DNA of 64,000 nt from Bernardetiaceae bacterium. GTDB taxonomy: Bacteria > Bacteroidota > Bacteroidia > Cytophagales > Thermoflexibacteraceae. Location of the stretch: contig JANWVT010000009.1 of assembly GCA_025056255.1 (NCBI GenBank), positions 62,001-126,000 on the forward strand. Reading direction: 5' to 3'. Below are positions 33,197 through 44,000 of the stretch, piece after piece. The translations under genes and the position numbers were made by a program. Numbering within the stretch: the first letter of the stretch is position 1; every line of letters starts with the position of its first letter. The notes beneath the pieces are model-generated. The model made no database searches and was not told where the DNA came from. It saw only the letters and a program-made list of their open reading frames with translations.

Positions 33197-34924
33197 TTAG
33201 AAATCGGCTGTTTGGAAACGAATTATTTCTTCGGTGCGGTTACCTACCACGTCCTCCACAAAAACCCTGATTTCGTAGGCTGTATTCTTTTTGAAGCCAC
33301 TAATAGGAGATTGATAAGGCACAGGCGGGGCACCATTGATAGAATAAAAAATATTCTGTGGCGAGGTGTCCTCGTCTTGCACGCTGAGGAAGAGTTTGGC
33401 ATAGGTAGGATATGTATTTTCGGCTATGGGTGCTACGCTAAAGCGATGTGCTATTTGTGGGCGGGTGCCATCTATCCAAAACTCGATGAAAACAGCATTA
33501 CGGTTGTTCACGTTGTCGTAGGCAATCAGCTCGAGGCGCTGTTTACCAATGCGCTCGGTAAGAGGTATCAATCCTGAGTAGGGCTGTTCTTCCGATTGGT
33601 CTTCAAAACGGTAAGCAATGCGCTGCAAACCCGACTCAGTGTCTACAGCGGTGATTTCCACGCTTGTTTGCTGACCGGTAAAGGTTTGTCGTGCTCGTTG
33701 GAAAGTTTTTCCTACGTACCTACTCCTAATAACCGGTCCGGTTAAGTCCACATAAACAGCACTGATGTTTTGGCGCACCTCGTCGAAGGCTTTGGTTTTA
33801 GAATCGGTCAGATACACGCCTGCGTTACCTATGTTGTCTTCGGCAAAATAGCGGACAATGTGCAAACCGGGCTTTTCAGGCATGTAAAATGGTTCTTCGT
33901 ATTTTTTTTGCTCGCCGTTATCAATAGAATAAAATACATTTTTCACGCCAGCTTTATTGTCCAAGGCAGTGAGTTTTAATTTGGTTCTACCCGAAAAATA
34001 CACTTGATTGCCTACAATGAATTTGTCGCCTAAAATATCTGCTGACATAATAGGCGCTGTACGGTCCATAAAAAAGCTAAAAGTTTGCTCCTCCTCCTGG
34101 TTGTTAACTTTATCAACAGAATAAAATGTGATGGTGTGTTCTCCTTCCGAAAGCTTTTCAATAGGCAACATTTGTCCGGGCTTATATATTTCCCATGCAT
34201 CATTGTCTATTTTATAAAGCGTTTTAGCTACCCCTACAATATTGTCCTCCATGAAAAAGTAAAAGCGCGTAGAAACGGAAACCACTTTGGTTTCAGAAAT
34301 ACCTGTTACTTGTAAACGAGTTTGCGGCGGGGTTACATCTACAACAAACTTTTCAGTAGTCACAGCAGAGCGATTGCCAACACGGTCTATGGCATAGTAA
34401 CTTATTTGGCGCTCTCCTTCTTGGTTAATAGCTACTGAGGCTGTATATACATTTTCTTGTCCTCCGTCCTGAGCAAGAAATACCTTTTCTACCCCCGACA
34501 TGTCGTCATTGCTTTGTAGCTCTACTATCAAATCTTTGCCATAGAAATGCGTTTTACCATCAAAAAATCGGTTGGGGGTGATATAGACTGATTTATTTTG
34601 AGGTGCTTTTCCATCGGCATGGATTATGTAAAAAAAAGTATTTTGAGGGTCTGTTGCATCTAAGTGCCGCAGATAATGAGTGCCGTGCCCATCGAGTTGG
34701 ATAGGAATGGTTTGCACCTGATTTTCATTGTTTTTTTTGCCAGAAAGTAATACGCCCGCGTCATCAGGTGAACTAGCAATACGGATGTACACTGGCAAGT
34801 TTAAACGGTGATAGTAGTTACCTGCTCCGTCTATATAAAATCCCTTTTCTGAACCACCATTTTGGGCAGCAACCAGATAGGGAAATATCAACAAAAATGC
34901 AAAGCCTATGTAAGAGCTTCTCAT
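33197..34924 (-). CDS. Secreted protein with OmpL47/Ig-like repeats
   Basis: 575 residues from the ATG ending at 34924, which gives a signal peptide (MRSSYIGFAFLLIFPYLVAAQ); the frame runs 49 codons further upstream without a signal. The body is a chain of about five similar units, each opening with a form of VDxTxP: VDVTPPQTR, MDRTAPIMS, VDLTGPVIR, IDGTRPQIA, with inner YYAIDRVGNRS, FYSVDKVNNQE, YFAEDNIGNAG and AYDNVNNRN motifs. This is the OmpL47-type beta-sandwich repeat found on surfaces and in the periplasm. It ends 2 bp before the phosphatase start, so the three genes form one unit; it could be the ligand-binding or surface part of the sensor pair (inference). Confidence 0.85.
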   Translation of the reverse strand: MRSSYIGFAFLLIFPYLVAAQNGGSEKGFYIDGAGNYYHRLNLPVYIRIASSPDDAGVLLSGKKNNENQVQTIPIQLDGHGTHYLRHLDATDPQNTFFYIIHADGKAPQNKSVYITPNRFFDGKTHFYGKDLIVELQSNDDMSGVEKVFLAQDGGQENVYTASVAINQEGERQISYYAIDRVGNRSAVTTEKFVVDVTPPQTRLQVTGISETKVVSVSTRFYFFMEDNIVGVAKTLYKIDNDAWEIYKPGQMLPIEKLSEGEHTITFYSVDKVNNQEEEQTFSFFMDRTAPIMSADILGDKFIVGNQVYFSGRTKLKLTALDNKAGVKNVFYSIDNGEQKKYEEPFYMPEKPGLHIVRYFAEDNIGNAGVYLTDSKTKAFDEVRQNISAVYVDLTGPVIRSRYVGKTFQRARQTFTGQQTSVEITAVDTESGLQRIAYRFEDQSEEQPYSGLIPLTERIGKQRLELIAYDNVNNRNAVFIEFWIDGTRPQIAHRFSVAPIAENTYPTYAKLFLSVQDEDTSPQNIFYSINGAPPVPYQSPISGFKKNTAYEIRVFVEDVVGNRTEEIIRFQTADF

Positions 34925-35238
34925 AATTAAAGTATTAGCTACTTCCCAAATATAAGTAAACACAATAATCGGTGACAAATTTTGACTGATAGAAAAAGCA
35001 AAATATGCGTATGTAGGCGTATAGCTACGCAAGTTAGCTTTGCTCGGACTAAGGTAATATTGGAGGTTCATTCTAACTTTTTTTCTTCAAACATCAACTA
35101 AACATAACTGCAATTGCAAAGTAAGTAAAAAAACAAGTTAAGAAGTTTTGATATTTTGCAACTTGGATGTTTGTTTAGGTGCACGTTCACTCCGATACAG
35201 CCATCCAAATAAATTTTTGATGCGCCAGTCAATTTTGG

Positions 35239-35440
35239 TAGCTGTTTGGGGTTTTGTAAGGTTCATTTTACCAAACTCATATTCATGAAGTCAACCCCGT
35301 CATTGTTCATGTTTTTACAATCAGCCCTAGCAAGTAAGGAAAAGGTTGTTTTTCAGCTAATAAACACTGTAATCCTTTTCATCCTTACATCTTACCTAAG
35401 TAGTGATTTGGTTTTTATCCATCCTTTTTGCCCGTAAAAT
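35239..35440 (+). repeat. Dispersed intergenic repeat, copy C (blocks 1, 3, 4, partial 5)
   Basis: Inside the 694 bp gap between the repeat-protein start (34924) and the TonB receptor end. Block 1: tagctgtttggggttttgta, gttcattttaccaaactc and attcatgaagtcaa. Block 2 is missing. Block 3: aaggttgtttttcagcta and taatccttttcatcctta. Block 4: agtagtgatttggtttttat and ccatcc. Block 5 is cut after cccgtaaaat. No gene is supported in the remainder of the gap. Confidence 0.72.
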
Positions 35441-35553
35441 ATTCACATAAGGGGCAAATAACAGAGCGAGAAATTGAATTTTACCAGCATGGAGTTGCAT
35501 TTTTCTGGTTTGTGGCACAAATGTAATTTACACGACCAACTTAGGTAATTAAT

Positions 35554-35589
35554 AAAAAAAGCTGCTGGCAGCACTCAACTGTCAGCAGC
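35554..35589 (-). terminator. Terminator of the minus-strand TonB receptor gene
   Basis: An 11-base stem with one mismatch (gctgctggcag at 35561-35571 against ctgtcagcagc at 35579-35589), 7-base loop, followed on the minus strand by seven T residues. It lies 29 bp beyond the stop codon of the receptor gene. Confidence 0.85.
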
Positions 35590-35618
35590 CATTTTCGAGA
35601 ATAAATGGAACAATATTG

Positions 35619-38390
35619 TTAGAAACTATATGCTACTGTAAAGAAAGTACGACGCGGCAAGAACGGAATGCCCGGAATTACGCTGGCATTGGTAGGAGCT
35701 GAGGTAGCTACAATAGGGTTAGTAATATCTAATAACCACAAAATTTCTTGCGTATCGGTCAGGTTGCTAATGCGTACAGACACGCGAATATCGTTGCCAT
35801 TTTTCAGGCTGGCTTTTGCGAACACGTTGCCATTGAGCAGCATCACATCTGCTAACTTGAAGCGATTGAGTTCATCGCCGTAGCGGTTTGCCATGTAGTT
35901 GCCGTCTATACCCAAGCCGGCAGCAAACGATTTGCTGAACTTGCGGTCATACTGCACGTTAAAGTTCCAAATAGTGCCGGGCACATTCTTGATTTTTTTG
36001 CCTTTCAGCTCTGCTTCTGGCAAAGTGAAAACAGAGGTAAGGCGCAAACCATTAGGAATAGAGAGAAACTCGCTACTTTGCAAGGTAAGTGAGGTGCGCA
36101 TTAGCAAGCCTTTCGCCCAAGAAGGGGTGTAGGTGAGCGAGCCTTCAAAGCCGCGGATAGCTACTGAACCCTCACTGATGGAAGTGGATTGGGGTGGAAA
36201 GCCGGGTGCTACGTCGCGGAAACCAGAGATAATCCGGTCATTGATTTGGGTATAGTAACCCGCTAGGTCTATGCTCAAATCATCGTTGAGGGCAGAAGTA
36301 CGGAATCCGATTTCGGCATTGTAAACTGTTTCTGGGCGGTCAATTTGAGTCAGAAAAGGGCGGTTGTTGGTATCAATCGGGCGATAGTTCACCAAACCCG
36401 GACCTAACTGCTCAGGTGGCGGTTGCTGTCCGGGCACACCGCGTAGCATATTCACAAATATTTGTTCGTCGGGTGCACGAAACGCACGCACAAAGTTGCC
36501 ATAAACAGCCGTATTGGGTGTAATCAGATAGTTAATACCCAAAGTAGCACTAAATGCGCCAATGCTCACTTCGCGGCGGTCGGTGAAGTTGGAAACAAAC
36601 AGCGGTCCAGTGATTTGCCCGTTGGCAGATTTGGGAAGGAAGTGCAAAATTTTGATGTTACTATTGTCGAAACGAAAGCCAAAGTTGAGTTTTAATTTGT
36701 CAGCGGCAAACGCAGCTTCATCGCCTACAAAAGCCGAAGTGTTGGTTACCTCTGCAAAGGTATCAGAGCCACGCAATAAGTTGGTAGTGAGAATGCCTGG
36801 GATAGCTCCGGGGAAGGCTGTGCGCAATCTTACTGTTCCATCGCTGAGGTCGGAGGCTAAGAACACACCGCTTGCCAATGCTCGCTGCTCATAGTAGCCT
36901 AAATAGCCACCGGCAGTAAAGACATGTTTGCTGCTGCCAATAGTAGCTTCTTTTTTGAGAATTAACTCGTCAATAATATCAAACATAACCCGCTTGCCAG
37001 TAGAGTTGAATACGTTGGCAAACAATTGGCTCGGGTTATTTGCCGGAACGGTGTAAGCCGTTGCGGTGATAAACTTCGTTCCTAATTCGGCACGCTGATA
37101 GCGCAGGTTGTTTTGGATAGAGAATCCTTTGCCGAAGTCGTAATTAAAACGCAACCCAATAGAGTGCACGTCGCCAAAGTTGCCGCGTCGGTTAGCTTCT
37201 CCCACATTCACCTGTTCAATATTATTGGGGTTGCCGCTGATGGTTTCAGTACTACCTTGGAATAGTGGCACGGTAGGAGCTGTAATGCCTGTAGGGCGGG
37301 TAAAGTTTACGCTGTTCCATATATCGCTCCAATCGGTGAAGCGGTTAGTAAAGCGGCTGTCTATCTTTAAGTCGCTAACCCGCACTGGTACAGCTACGTT
37401 GTTGAACAAGTCTATGCTGCGCAAAGTGCCATATAATCGGATGCTTCCTCTACCGAGCAAATAGTCAAAATTAGCGCGGAACTGATAACCTTTGTCTGGT
37501 CCGGCTTGTGTGCGAAACCCGGGGTCATTTAAATAGAAGCCGCCTACATTGTAGCGCAATTTTTGTGCAATAGCACCATTTACGTTAACACCTGTTTGCG
37601 TCATCATGCCTCCCTTAGCAGAAGGAGAGGGAGATAGAATTTGCTCGATAATGCCGTGTGTTTTTTCCCCTCCTACTTTGCTAACAATATTGTAAACCCC
37701 CGCTGCAGCCGAACGTCCGAAAAGCGTAGCTGCTGCACCACGCACCACTTCAATGCGTTCCACGTTTAAATCCTGCTGAAAATACACATCGTAGGGGTTG
37801 CCGCTACCAGCGTAGGCAGGTAAGCCATCAATCAGCATGGTGGTATATTTATCTTCTGTACCAAGATTTTCAGGGAAGCCGCGCATGATGATGTTCGCTC
37901 TCACACGCCCCCGTTGGGAAGCTACGAAAACACCCGGCGTAAAACGGAGAGCATCGCCTATTGTAGGGGCTACTTGCCGCAACAGCTCGTCGGCATTCAG
38001 TACGCTTACTGCTGTTGTCGCTTCAATTTTGCGCACGGGTTGGCGAGTAGCAGAAATAACTACGTCGTTCAATACACTGGTGCCCGTGTTGATAGTAACA
38101 TCCAAGGTTAGCGTTTCGCCGTCTTTCACGCTGACACTTTGTACAACTGTTTTGTAACCGACACCCGAAAACTGCAGTTGCAAAGTACCGGCGGGCACTG
38201 AAAGCGAGTAAGTTCCGTCTGCCTTCACAGCAGTGCCAATACTGCTGCCCACTACTACAACATTTACACCCGGGGTGGGTTCTCCGGTTTCATCATTAAC
38301 TTTGCCTTGCACCGTACCGCGCTGGGCAACAATTGCATGGGAGACTAAAAAAGCTCCTGCAAACAAAAAAAGGGTGAAAAGTTTTCTCAT
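35619..38390 (-). CDS. TonB-dependent outer membrane receptor with carboxypeptidase-like N-terminal domain
   Basis: 923 residues. Signal peptide (to AIVAQ), then a carboxypeptidase D regulatory-like domain (about 23-105, VQGKVNDETGEPTPGVNVVV), a plug domain (about 110-240, ISATRQPVRKIEATTAVSVLNADELL, RIEVVRGAAATLFGRSAAAGVYNIVSK) and a barrel to the C-terminal YSF. The plug resembles siderophore/vitamin receptors more than SusC, and no SusD gene is beside it. It would import an unknown ligand using TonB. It is divergent from a second receptor, with two palindromes in the shared upstream region. Confidence 0.93.
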   Translation of the reverse strand: MRKLFTLFLFAGAFLVSHAIVAQRGTVQGKVNDETGEPTPGVNVVVVGSSIGTAVKADGTYSLSVPAGTLQLQFSGVGYKTVVQSVSVKDGETLTLDVTINTGTSVLNDVVISATRQPVRKIEATTAVSVLNADELLRQVAPTIGDALRFTPGVFVASQRGRVRANIIMRGFPENLGTEDKYTTMLIDGLPAYAGSGNPYDVYFQQDLNVERIEVVRGAAATLFGRSAAAGVYNIVSKVGGEKTHGIIEQILSPSPSAKGGMMTQTGVNVNGAIAQKLRYNVGGFYLNDPGFRTQAGPDKGYQFRANFDYLLGRGSIRLYGTLRSIDLFNNVAVPVRVSDLKIDSRFTNRFTDWSDIWNSVNFTRPTGITAPTVPLFQGSTETISGNPNNIEQVNVGEANRRGNFGDVHSIGLRFNYDFGKGFSIQNNLRYQRAELGTKFITATAYTVPANNPSQLFANVFNSTGKRVMFDIIDELILKKEATIGSSKHVFTAGGYLGYYEQRALASGVFLASDLSDGTVRLRTAFPGAIPGILTTNLLRGSDTFAEVTNTSAFVGDEAAFAADKLKLNFGFRFDNSNIKILHFLPKSANGQITGPLFVSNFTDRREVSIGAFSATLGINYLITPNTAVYGNFVRAFRAPDEQIFVNMLRGVPGQQPPPEQLGPGLVNYRPIDTNNRPFLTQIDRPETVYNAEIGFRTSALNDDLSIDLAGYYTQINDRIISGFRDVAPGFPPQSTSISEGSVAIRGFEGSLTYTPSWAKGLLMRTSLTLQSSEFLSIPNGLRLTSVFTLPEAELKGKKIKNVPGTIWNFNVQYDRKFSKSFAAGLGIDGNYMANRYGDELNRFKLADVMLLNGNVFAKASLKNGNDIRVSVRISNLTDTQEILWLLDITNPIVATSAPTNASVIPGIPFLPRRTFFTVAYSF

Positions 38391-38435
38391 CGCTGATTAC
38401 GCTTAGGTAAATAAAAGATTGAATGTTGGTGAAAA

Positions 38436-38475
38436 GTTAATAATGATTAATCAAATTAACTATTGTGTGCACACA
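38436..38475. promoter_or_regulatory. Two palindromes between divergent receptor genes
   Basis: tgattaatca (38444-38453) is a perfect 10-base palindrome, flanked by gttaat and attaac in inverted order. tgtgtgcacaca (38464-38475) is a perfect 12-base palindrome. They lie 46-85 bp before the minus-strand receptor start, in the 251 bp divergent spacer. They look like binding sites for dimeric regulators; which one is unknown. Confidence 0.45.
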
Positions 38476-38641
38476 TAATTTTCGCAAAAAACAGAAGTAA
38501 TGCGTTGCACGTGTTTACAAAATGCAGTAGTTTACTGTTAGCAGGTTTTGCTCAGAAGAGATAAAATAAAAAATTTGATAACTGATATTTGATTGAAGAA
38601 TGTTTGAAAAAGTTTGCCAATATAACTCATAAAACGCTGAA

Positions 38642-40912
38642 ATGTTTGCCATTTTTCCACCATATCTGTTTTTGTTTCTCTCTCTGATAGCATTTTCATT
38701 GCCTGCTCTTGCACAAATCAAAGGGCGTGTAATTGACCTTGCCACTAACCTGCCTCTGCCACAAGTTTCGGTGCAACACAAACAAAAGCAAACAGCAACA
38801 GACAACAACGGCATTTTTATCATTACAGCAGTAAACGAGGGCGATACGCTGCGGCTTTCGCATGTCGGTTATGAAACATTGTATTGGCGCGTGCCTGCTG
38901 CCACAGGAAATTTTACTTTTGCTATGCAGGCAACCTACACACTACTCAACGAAGTGCTGATTGCAGGTATGGAAGCCGAGGCACCACTGCTGCGCGTACC
39001 GGCAGCGGTAGCTGCGCTCAGCCTCCGCGATTTGCAGCGCGACAACAACCTAATCATTGCACCTGCGCTGAACCGCATCCCAGGTGTGCTGATGCAAAGC
39101 GGAACACTGAATACCAACAAATTGATAATCAGAGGAATCGGCTCGCGCTCGCTGTTTTCTACTAATAAAATTCGCGCCTATTTCAACGAAATTCCACTTA
39201 CTACCGGTGATGGGGAAACAACCATAGAAGACATTGACCTAAGTGCAGTAGAACGCGTAGAGGTCATCAAAGGTCCCTCCTCCTCTATCTACGGTGCCGG
39301 ACTAGGCGGCACACTGTTGCTTAGCGCCTCGCGGTCGGCTTTTAAGCAGTCGCAAGCAGGTACGGAATACCTGATAGGTAGTTTTGGGCTGCAGCGCATG
39401 GTCAGCCACGTGCAGTCGGGCAACGAACGCGCCAATATCCGGCTGGTGCACAGCTATCAGCAAGCCGATGGTTTCCGTGAAAACAATGCCTACTTCCGCA
39501 ACTTGCTTTCTGTGCACGGACAGTTTTATGCAGGCGAAAATACAACTGTCAGCCTGCTGGCAAACAGCATAGCAGTAAAAGCCTATATCCCAAGTTCTAT
39601 TGATGAGGCGACGTTTCGCAACAATCCGCGGGCTGCCGCTGCCAACTGGCTCGCGCTACGCGGCTATGAAGCCTACCAAAAAACACTGGCAGGCACTTCG
39701 GTAGAACATCGTTTCGGTAGGCGCTGGGAACTGACGGGCAGTCTGTTCATGCAACAGCGCAACAACGATGAACCGCGCCCCTTCAATTTCCTGCGCGAAT
39801 CGGCACAGGCAACAGGGGGAAGAGGCAAGTTGCAATACAAAACCGACAATAGCAAAAGGCTGATTTTCAAAGCCTTACTGGGAACAGAGCTGTACAGCGA
39901 ATTTTACAAATGGCAAACCTACCGCAATGCAAGCGGCAGGCAGGGTGCCATTATCAGCGACAACGAGGAACAACGCCGTTACCTGAATCTGTTCACGCAG
40001 GCGGAAGTTATTTGGAAAGAACGCACTACGCTGGTGGCAGGGCTGAACTTTAACCAGACCAACTACACCTATACCGACCTGTTCCGTTCTGGCAACCGCG
40101 ACCTTTCGGGCAGTCGCAACTTTGGTGCAGTGTTTTCTCCGCGCCTTGCCCTCAATTATGCATGTGCTGACAAGCAGGCAGTTTTCCTCAGCGTCAGCCA
40201 CGGATTTTCGCCGCCGACGCTGGCAGAGACGCTGACACCCAACGGGCAAATCAATCCTGACATACGTCCCGAAACAGGCATGAACTACGAAATCGGTTGG
40301 CGCGGACAGCGGCAAAACTTGCAATATGACCTTTCGGTGTATGCAATGGATATCCGCAACCTGTTGGTGGCACGCCGCACCGGCGATGACGCTTTTGTAG
40401 GAGTAAATGCAGGGCGAACGCTACATGCGGGTGCAGAGGCGGCGCTGCAATATGTGTTGCTCAAAAATCGCAGGCAGCAGCCTGTTTTACAGGCATTTGC
40501 CAATTACACCTATTCACCTTACCGCTTTGTGAATTTCAAGGATTTAGATGCCGACTACTCGGGCAATCCGCTAACGGGCGTACCTCGCCACGTACTTGCC
40601 ACAGGCTTAGACCTGCAAACCGATGTAGGTTTATATGCTTCGCTCAACTTACAGGCAGTAGGTGCTATGCCCATGCGCGATGACAACACGCTGCAATCGG
40701 ATGCCTACCGCATACTAAACAGCCGCGTAGGCTACCGACACACATTCTTGGGGCATTTGGCAATGCACCTGTACGGTGGCTGCCTGAATCTGACTGATGA
40801 GCGCTATGCCAGTATGATTCTGGTCAATGCTACGGGCAATCCGCCGCGTTATTACTACCCGGGCGCGCCGCGCAATTTCTTCGGCGGGCTGAGTGTGAGC
40901 TGGGTGTGGTGA
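38642..40912 (+). CDS. TonB-dependent receptor with carboxypeptidase-like N-terminal domain
   Basis: 756 residues. Signal peptide ending in ALAQ, a short regulatory-like domain (about 25-105, IKGRVIDLATNLPLPQVSV), plug (about 110-235, with RVEVIKGPSSSIYGAGLGGTLLL) and barrel ending in WVW. The plug motif and the KPETG-like IRPETGMNYEIGWRG block are typical of siderophore and heme receptors (FecA/CirA class); the ligand is unknown. The codons are visibly richer in GC (gcg, cgc, ctg) than in the divergent receptor or the following gene, which may reflect transfer or high expression. No terminator or partner gene is clear. Confidence 0.92.
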   Translation: MFAIFPPYLFLFLSLIAFSLPALAQIKGRVIDLATNLPLPQVSVQHKQKQTATDNNGIFIITAVNEGDTLRLSHVGYETLYWRVPAATGNFTFAMQATYTLLNEVLIAGMEAEAPLLRVPAAVAALSLRDLQRDNNLIIAPALNRIPGVLMQSGTLNTNKLIIRGIGSRSLFSTNKIRAYFNEIPLTTGDGETTIEDIDLSAVERVEVIKGPSSSIYGAGLGGTLLLSASRSAFKQSQAGTEYLIGSFGLQRMVSHVQSGNERANIRLVHSYQQADGFRENNAYFRNLLSVHGQFYAGENTTVSLLANSIAVKAYIPSSIDEATFRNNPRAAAANWLALRGYEAYQKTLAGTSVEHRFGRRWELTGSLFMQQRNNDEPRPFNFLRESAQATGGRGKLQYKTDNSKRLIFKALLGTELYSEFYKWQTYRNASGRQGAIISDNEEQRRYLNLFTQAEVIWKERTTLVAGLNFNQTNYTYTDLFRSGNRDLSGSRNFGAVFSPRLALNYACADKQAVFLSVSHGFSPPTLAETLTPNGQINPDIRPETGMNYEIGWRGQRQNLQYDLSVYAMDIRNLLVARRTGDDAFVGVNAGRTLHAGAEAALQYVLLKNRRQQPVLQAFANYTYSPYRFVNFKDLDADYSGNPLTGVPRHVLATGLDLQTDVGLYASLNLQAVGAMPMRDDNTLQSDAYRILNSRVGYRHTFLGHLAMHLYGGCLNLTDERYASMILVNATGNPPRYYYPGAPRNFFGGLSVSWVW

Positions 40913-41057
40913 GCCTCCATACATCTGTATCTTGTTTTGAAACCAAGCTGCCTAATCTGGCAAACAATAAAAACTTTTAAGCCAGCAACAATTCTTGAAG
41001 ACTATCAACTTAAACGCTTTCTTATTATCTTAGCACCAATACGTTTTTACGTTCACC

Positions 41058-44000
41058 ATGAACCGAATTCAAATTTTGCTGAGAATCACCTATATAACCT
41101 TATGTCTGGTATGTTTCGCTGAGGAATTTACCTATGCACAATACAGCACTGGCATGTTTGGCAAAAACCGCATTCAATACAAAAATTTTGACTGGCAATA
41201 TATTGCCACCCAAAATTTTAACATCTTTTTTTACGGAGGCAACGAAGAATTAGCCCGCTTAACGGCTACCATAGCCGAACAAGAATTTCCACTGATTACT
41301 GACCTAATAGGCTATGCACCATTTACCAAGGTTAAAATTTTCGTCTATCCGTCAGTAAAGGATATTCACCAAAGCAACATCGGCGTAGATAGGCAGGGGT
41401 TTGCCGCTACTGGGCAAACCCGCTTTGCCAAGTCAGAAATAGAAATAGCCTTCACAGGGCTACAAAGTAATTATCGAGCAGAACTTAGGCTACACATTGC
41501 CGAAATGCTGATTTCAGAAATGATGTATGGCGGCAATCTGAAAGACGTACTGCAAAGTTCTTACCTATTGCACCTACCCGACTGGTTTTTAGCGGGAGCC
41601 GCACGATATATTGCCTACGGATGGAATAGCGACTTGGACGACTATATACGTGATGCTTTGGAAAATCGAAAACTAAAAAAAATTGCCAATATGGAGGGGC
41701 AAGAAGCGCATATTGTTGGGCAGTCTATCTGGAACTTTATTGTGGAAAAATATGGCAAAAACAACGTTGCTAATATTCTCAACCTCACTCGCTTGGTGCG
41801 CAACGAAGAAAGCAGCATAGAAAATACACTTGGCATTGCCTACCAACGATTTCTAAATAATTGGCGCAATTTTTATTTAGAACAAGCCAAAACTTTAAGA
41901 GAAAATCACCAGTATGTGTGGGCAGAGTCGCAACTTTTTCCTAATGAGAAAGGTGTTTACTACAATCGCATCAAAATCAATCCGCAAAACAGCCAACTGA
42001 TTGCCTATGCCCAAAACAATCGCGGACGTTATCATATTCGCTTGCACGATTTATCTAACAAGAAAGACTGGGTTGTGATGCGAGGAGGTAATCGCGTTCT
42101 CAATCAGGAAATAGACCACACTTTACCCCTCTTTGTGTGGAAAGATGCCTACACCCTATTAGTGATTCATGCCTTTGAAGATAGCTACCAACTTAGCCAA
42201 ATTAGTGTGGGCAAGCGCAGAAAAATCACCAGTCGCCCGCTTCCTTCTTTTAGCAGTATCCGAGATATGGATATTTCACAAGATGGCAGGCGATTAGTTA
42301 TGAGTGCTACACAAGGTATCCGCAATGATATTTATACCTACGACCTTGAAAAAGAACAAATTACCCGCATCACTAACGACGATGCCGACGACATCAACCC
42401 CGTTTTTCTGAAAGGTAAAGGCTATGCCATCGCATTCAGTTCTAACCGAATCAACGACACCTTGGCAAATGGCAACACCACAGACGAAGACAACCGCGAA
42501 CGTTTCAACATATTTATTTACTCCCCTCAACAAAAAAACGTACTCAAGCGCCTCACCAATACACTTAGCTACGACAGCCATCCTTTGTCTATTTCAGAAA
42601 ACACGTTGCTATTTCTCAGCGACCAACGCGGTATCCGCCATTTGTTTCGCTATGATTTAAAAGAAGAAGTCAGCACGCAAATATCTGCCTTTCCTCATAA
42701 CATAAAGTATTATGACCTTGCTGGCAATCAACTAGCTTTTATCAGCCTTTTTCAAGGCAACGAAGGCATCTTTCATATTGCCGACTTTAATGTGCGCAAC
42801 TCGCTGTTCACTTCCAAAACATACCGCCAGCAGTTGCTCGATCTGAGGCGCTTTAATCAGATGCGTCAAAAGAGCGAGCGCGAACAACTGCCCACTACAG
42901 GCAACACATCACCTACTGCCGCCCCCAAAGAAGAAAAAACAGTAGCAGCAACCGACAGCATCCGACAAACAGATGAAGTAGATACCGAAAACTATCGCTT
43001 CGATACCTTTACGAAGACTGAAAAGAAAAAACTACTTAAAAATTATCGCCCCGTTACGCCATTTGAGCAAATGATGAACAAAAACATCAGCGTAACCAAG
43101 CCACAAAGTTACGAAAGCAGGTTTAGCGCTGATAACCTTATTACTTCTATTGTGACAGACCCACTGCGCGGACTAGGTATTGTGTTGGAAGCAAGCATGA
43201 GCGACGCGCTAGAAAATCATAAATTTAATGCAGGACTATTTGGGCTTACTACCTTGCGCAGTGCTATGTATTATGCAGAATACCGCTACTTGAAACAACG
43301 CATCGACTATAAAATCCGCTTCGACAGGCAATCGCTCACAGTATCTCCTCTTGATTTTTTACAAAAATACACACTCAACAAGCTGCAAGGTGCTGCCTCT
43401 TATCCTTTCAGCGTAACTACTCGCCTTTCAGCAAGCCCATTTTTTGCCAATACGGTATTCACTCCTACCAGCGACATTAATCCTGTAGTACAACAAATAC
43501 CTGACCGCGTATTTACCTACGGCGGCATCGGGTTTGAATTCGTGTTCGACAACAGCCTCACGTTGGGTCCAAACCTGATGGAAGGCACCCGCGCGATGGC
43601 ACGCTATGAAACATGGGTGGGGCTTTCAGCTCGCGGTAGAAATTTCAGCAACCTAACCATAGATGCACGTACCTATCGCAAGCTCAATACGTCTCTCATT
43701 TTTGCGGGACGATTTAGCTACGGGCAATTTTTCGGTCCCGGTAGAAAAAGCTATCGCTTAGGCGGAATGGCAAATTGGATAGGCAACCAAAGCGATCCTG
43801 TTCCCAATACAGACCCACTGTTTGTAGACCCGACACAGCCCGGCAAAGATTTAAGCGACCTGCTATTTGTACAGTACGTCGGCAATTTGCGCGGCTTTAA
43901 CTGGAACAAATTGCGCGGCAGCAGTTACATTCTGTTTAATGCAGAGTTGCGCCTACCGCTTTTGAAATATTTTTATAAAAGCGCTGTTACCTCCAATTTC

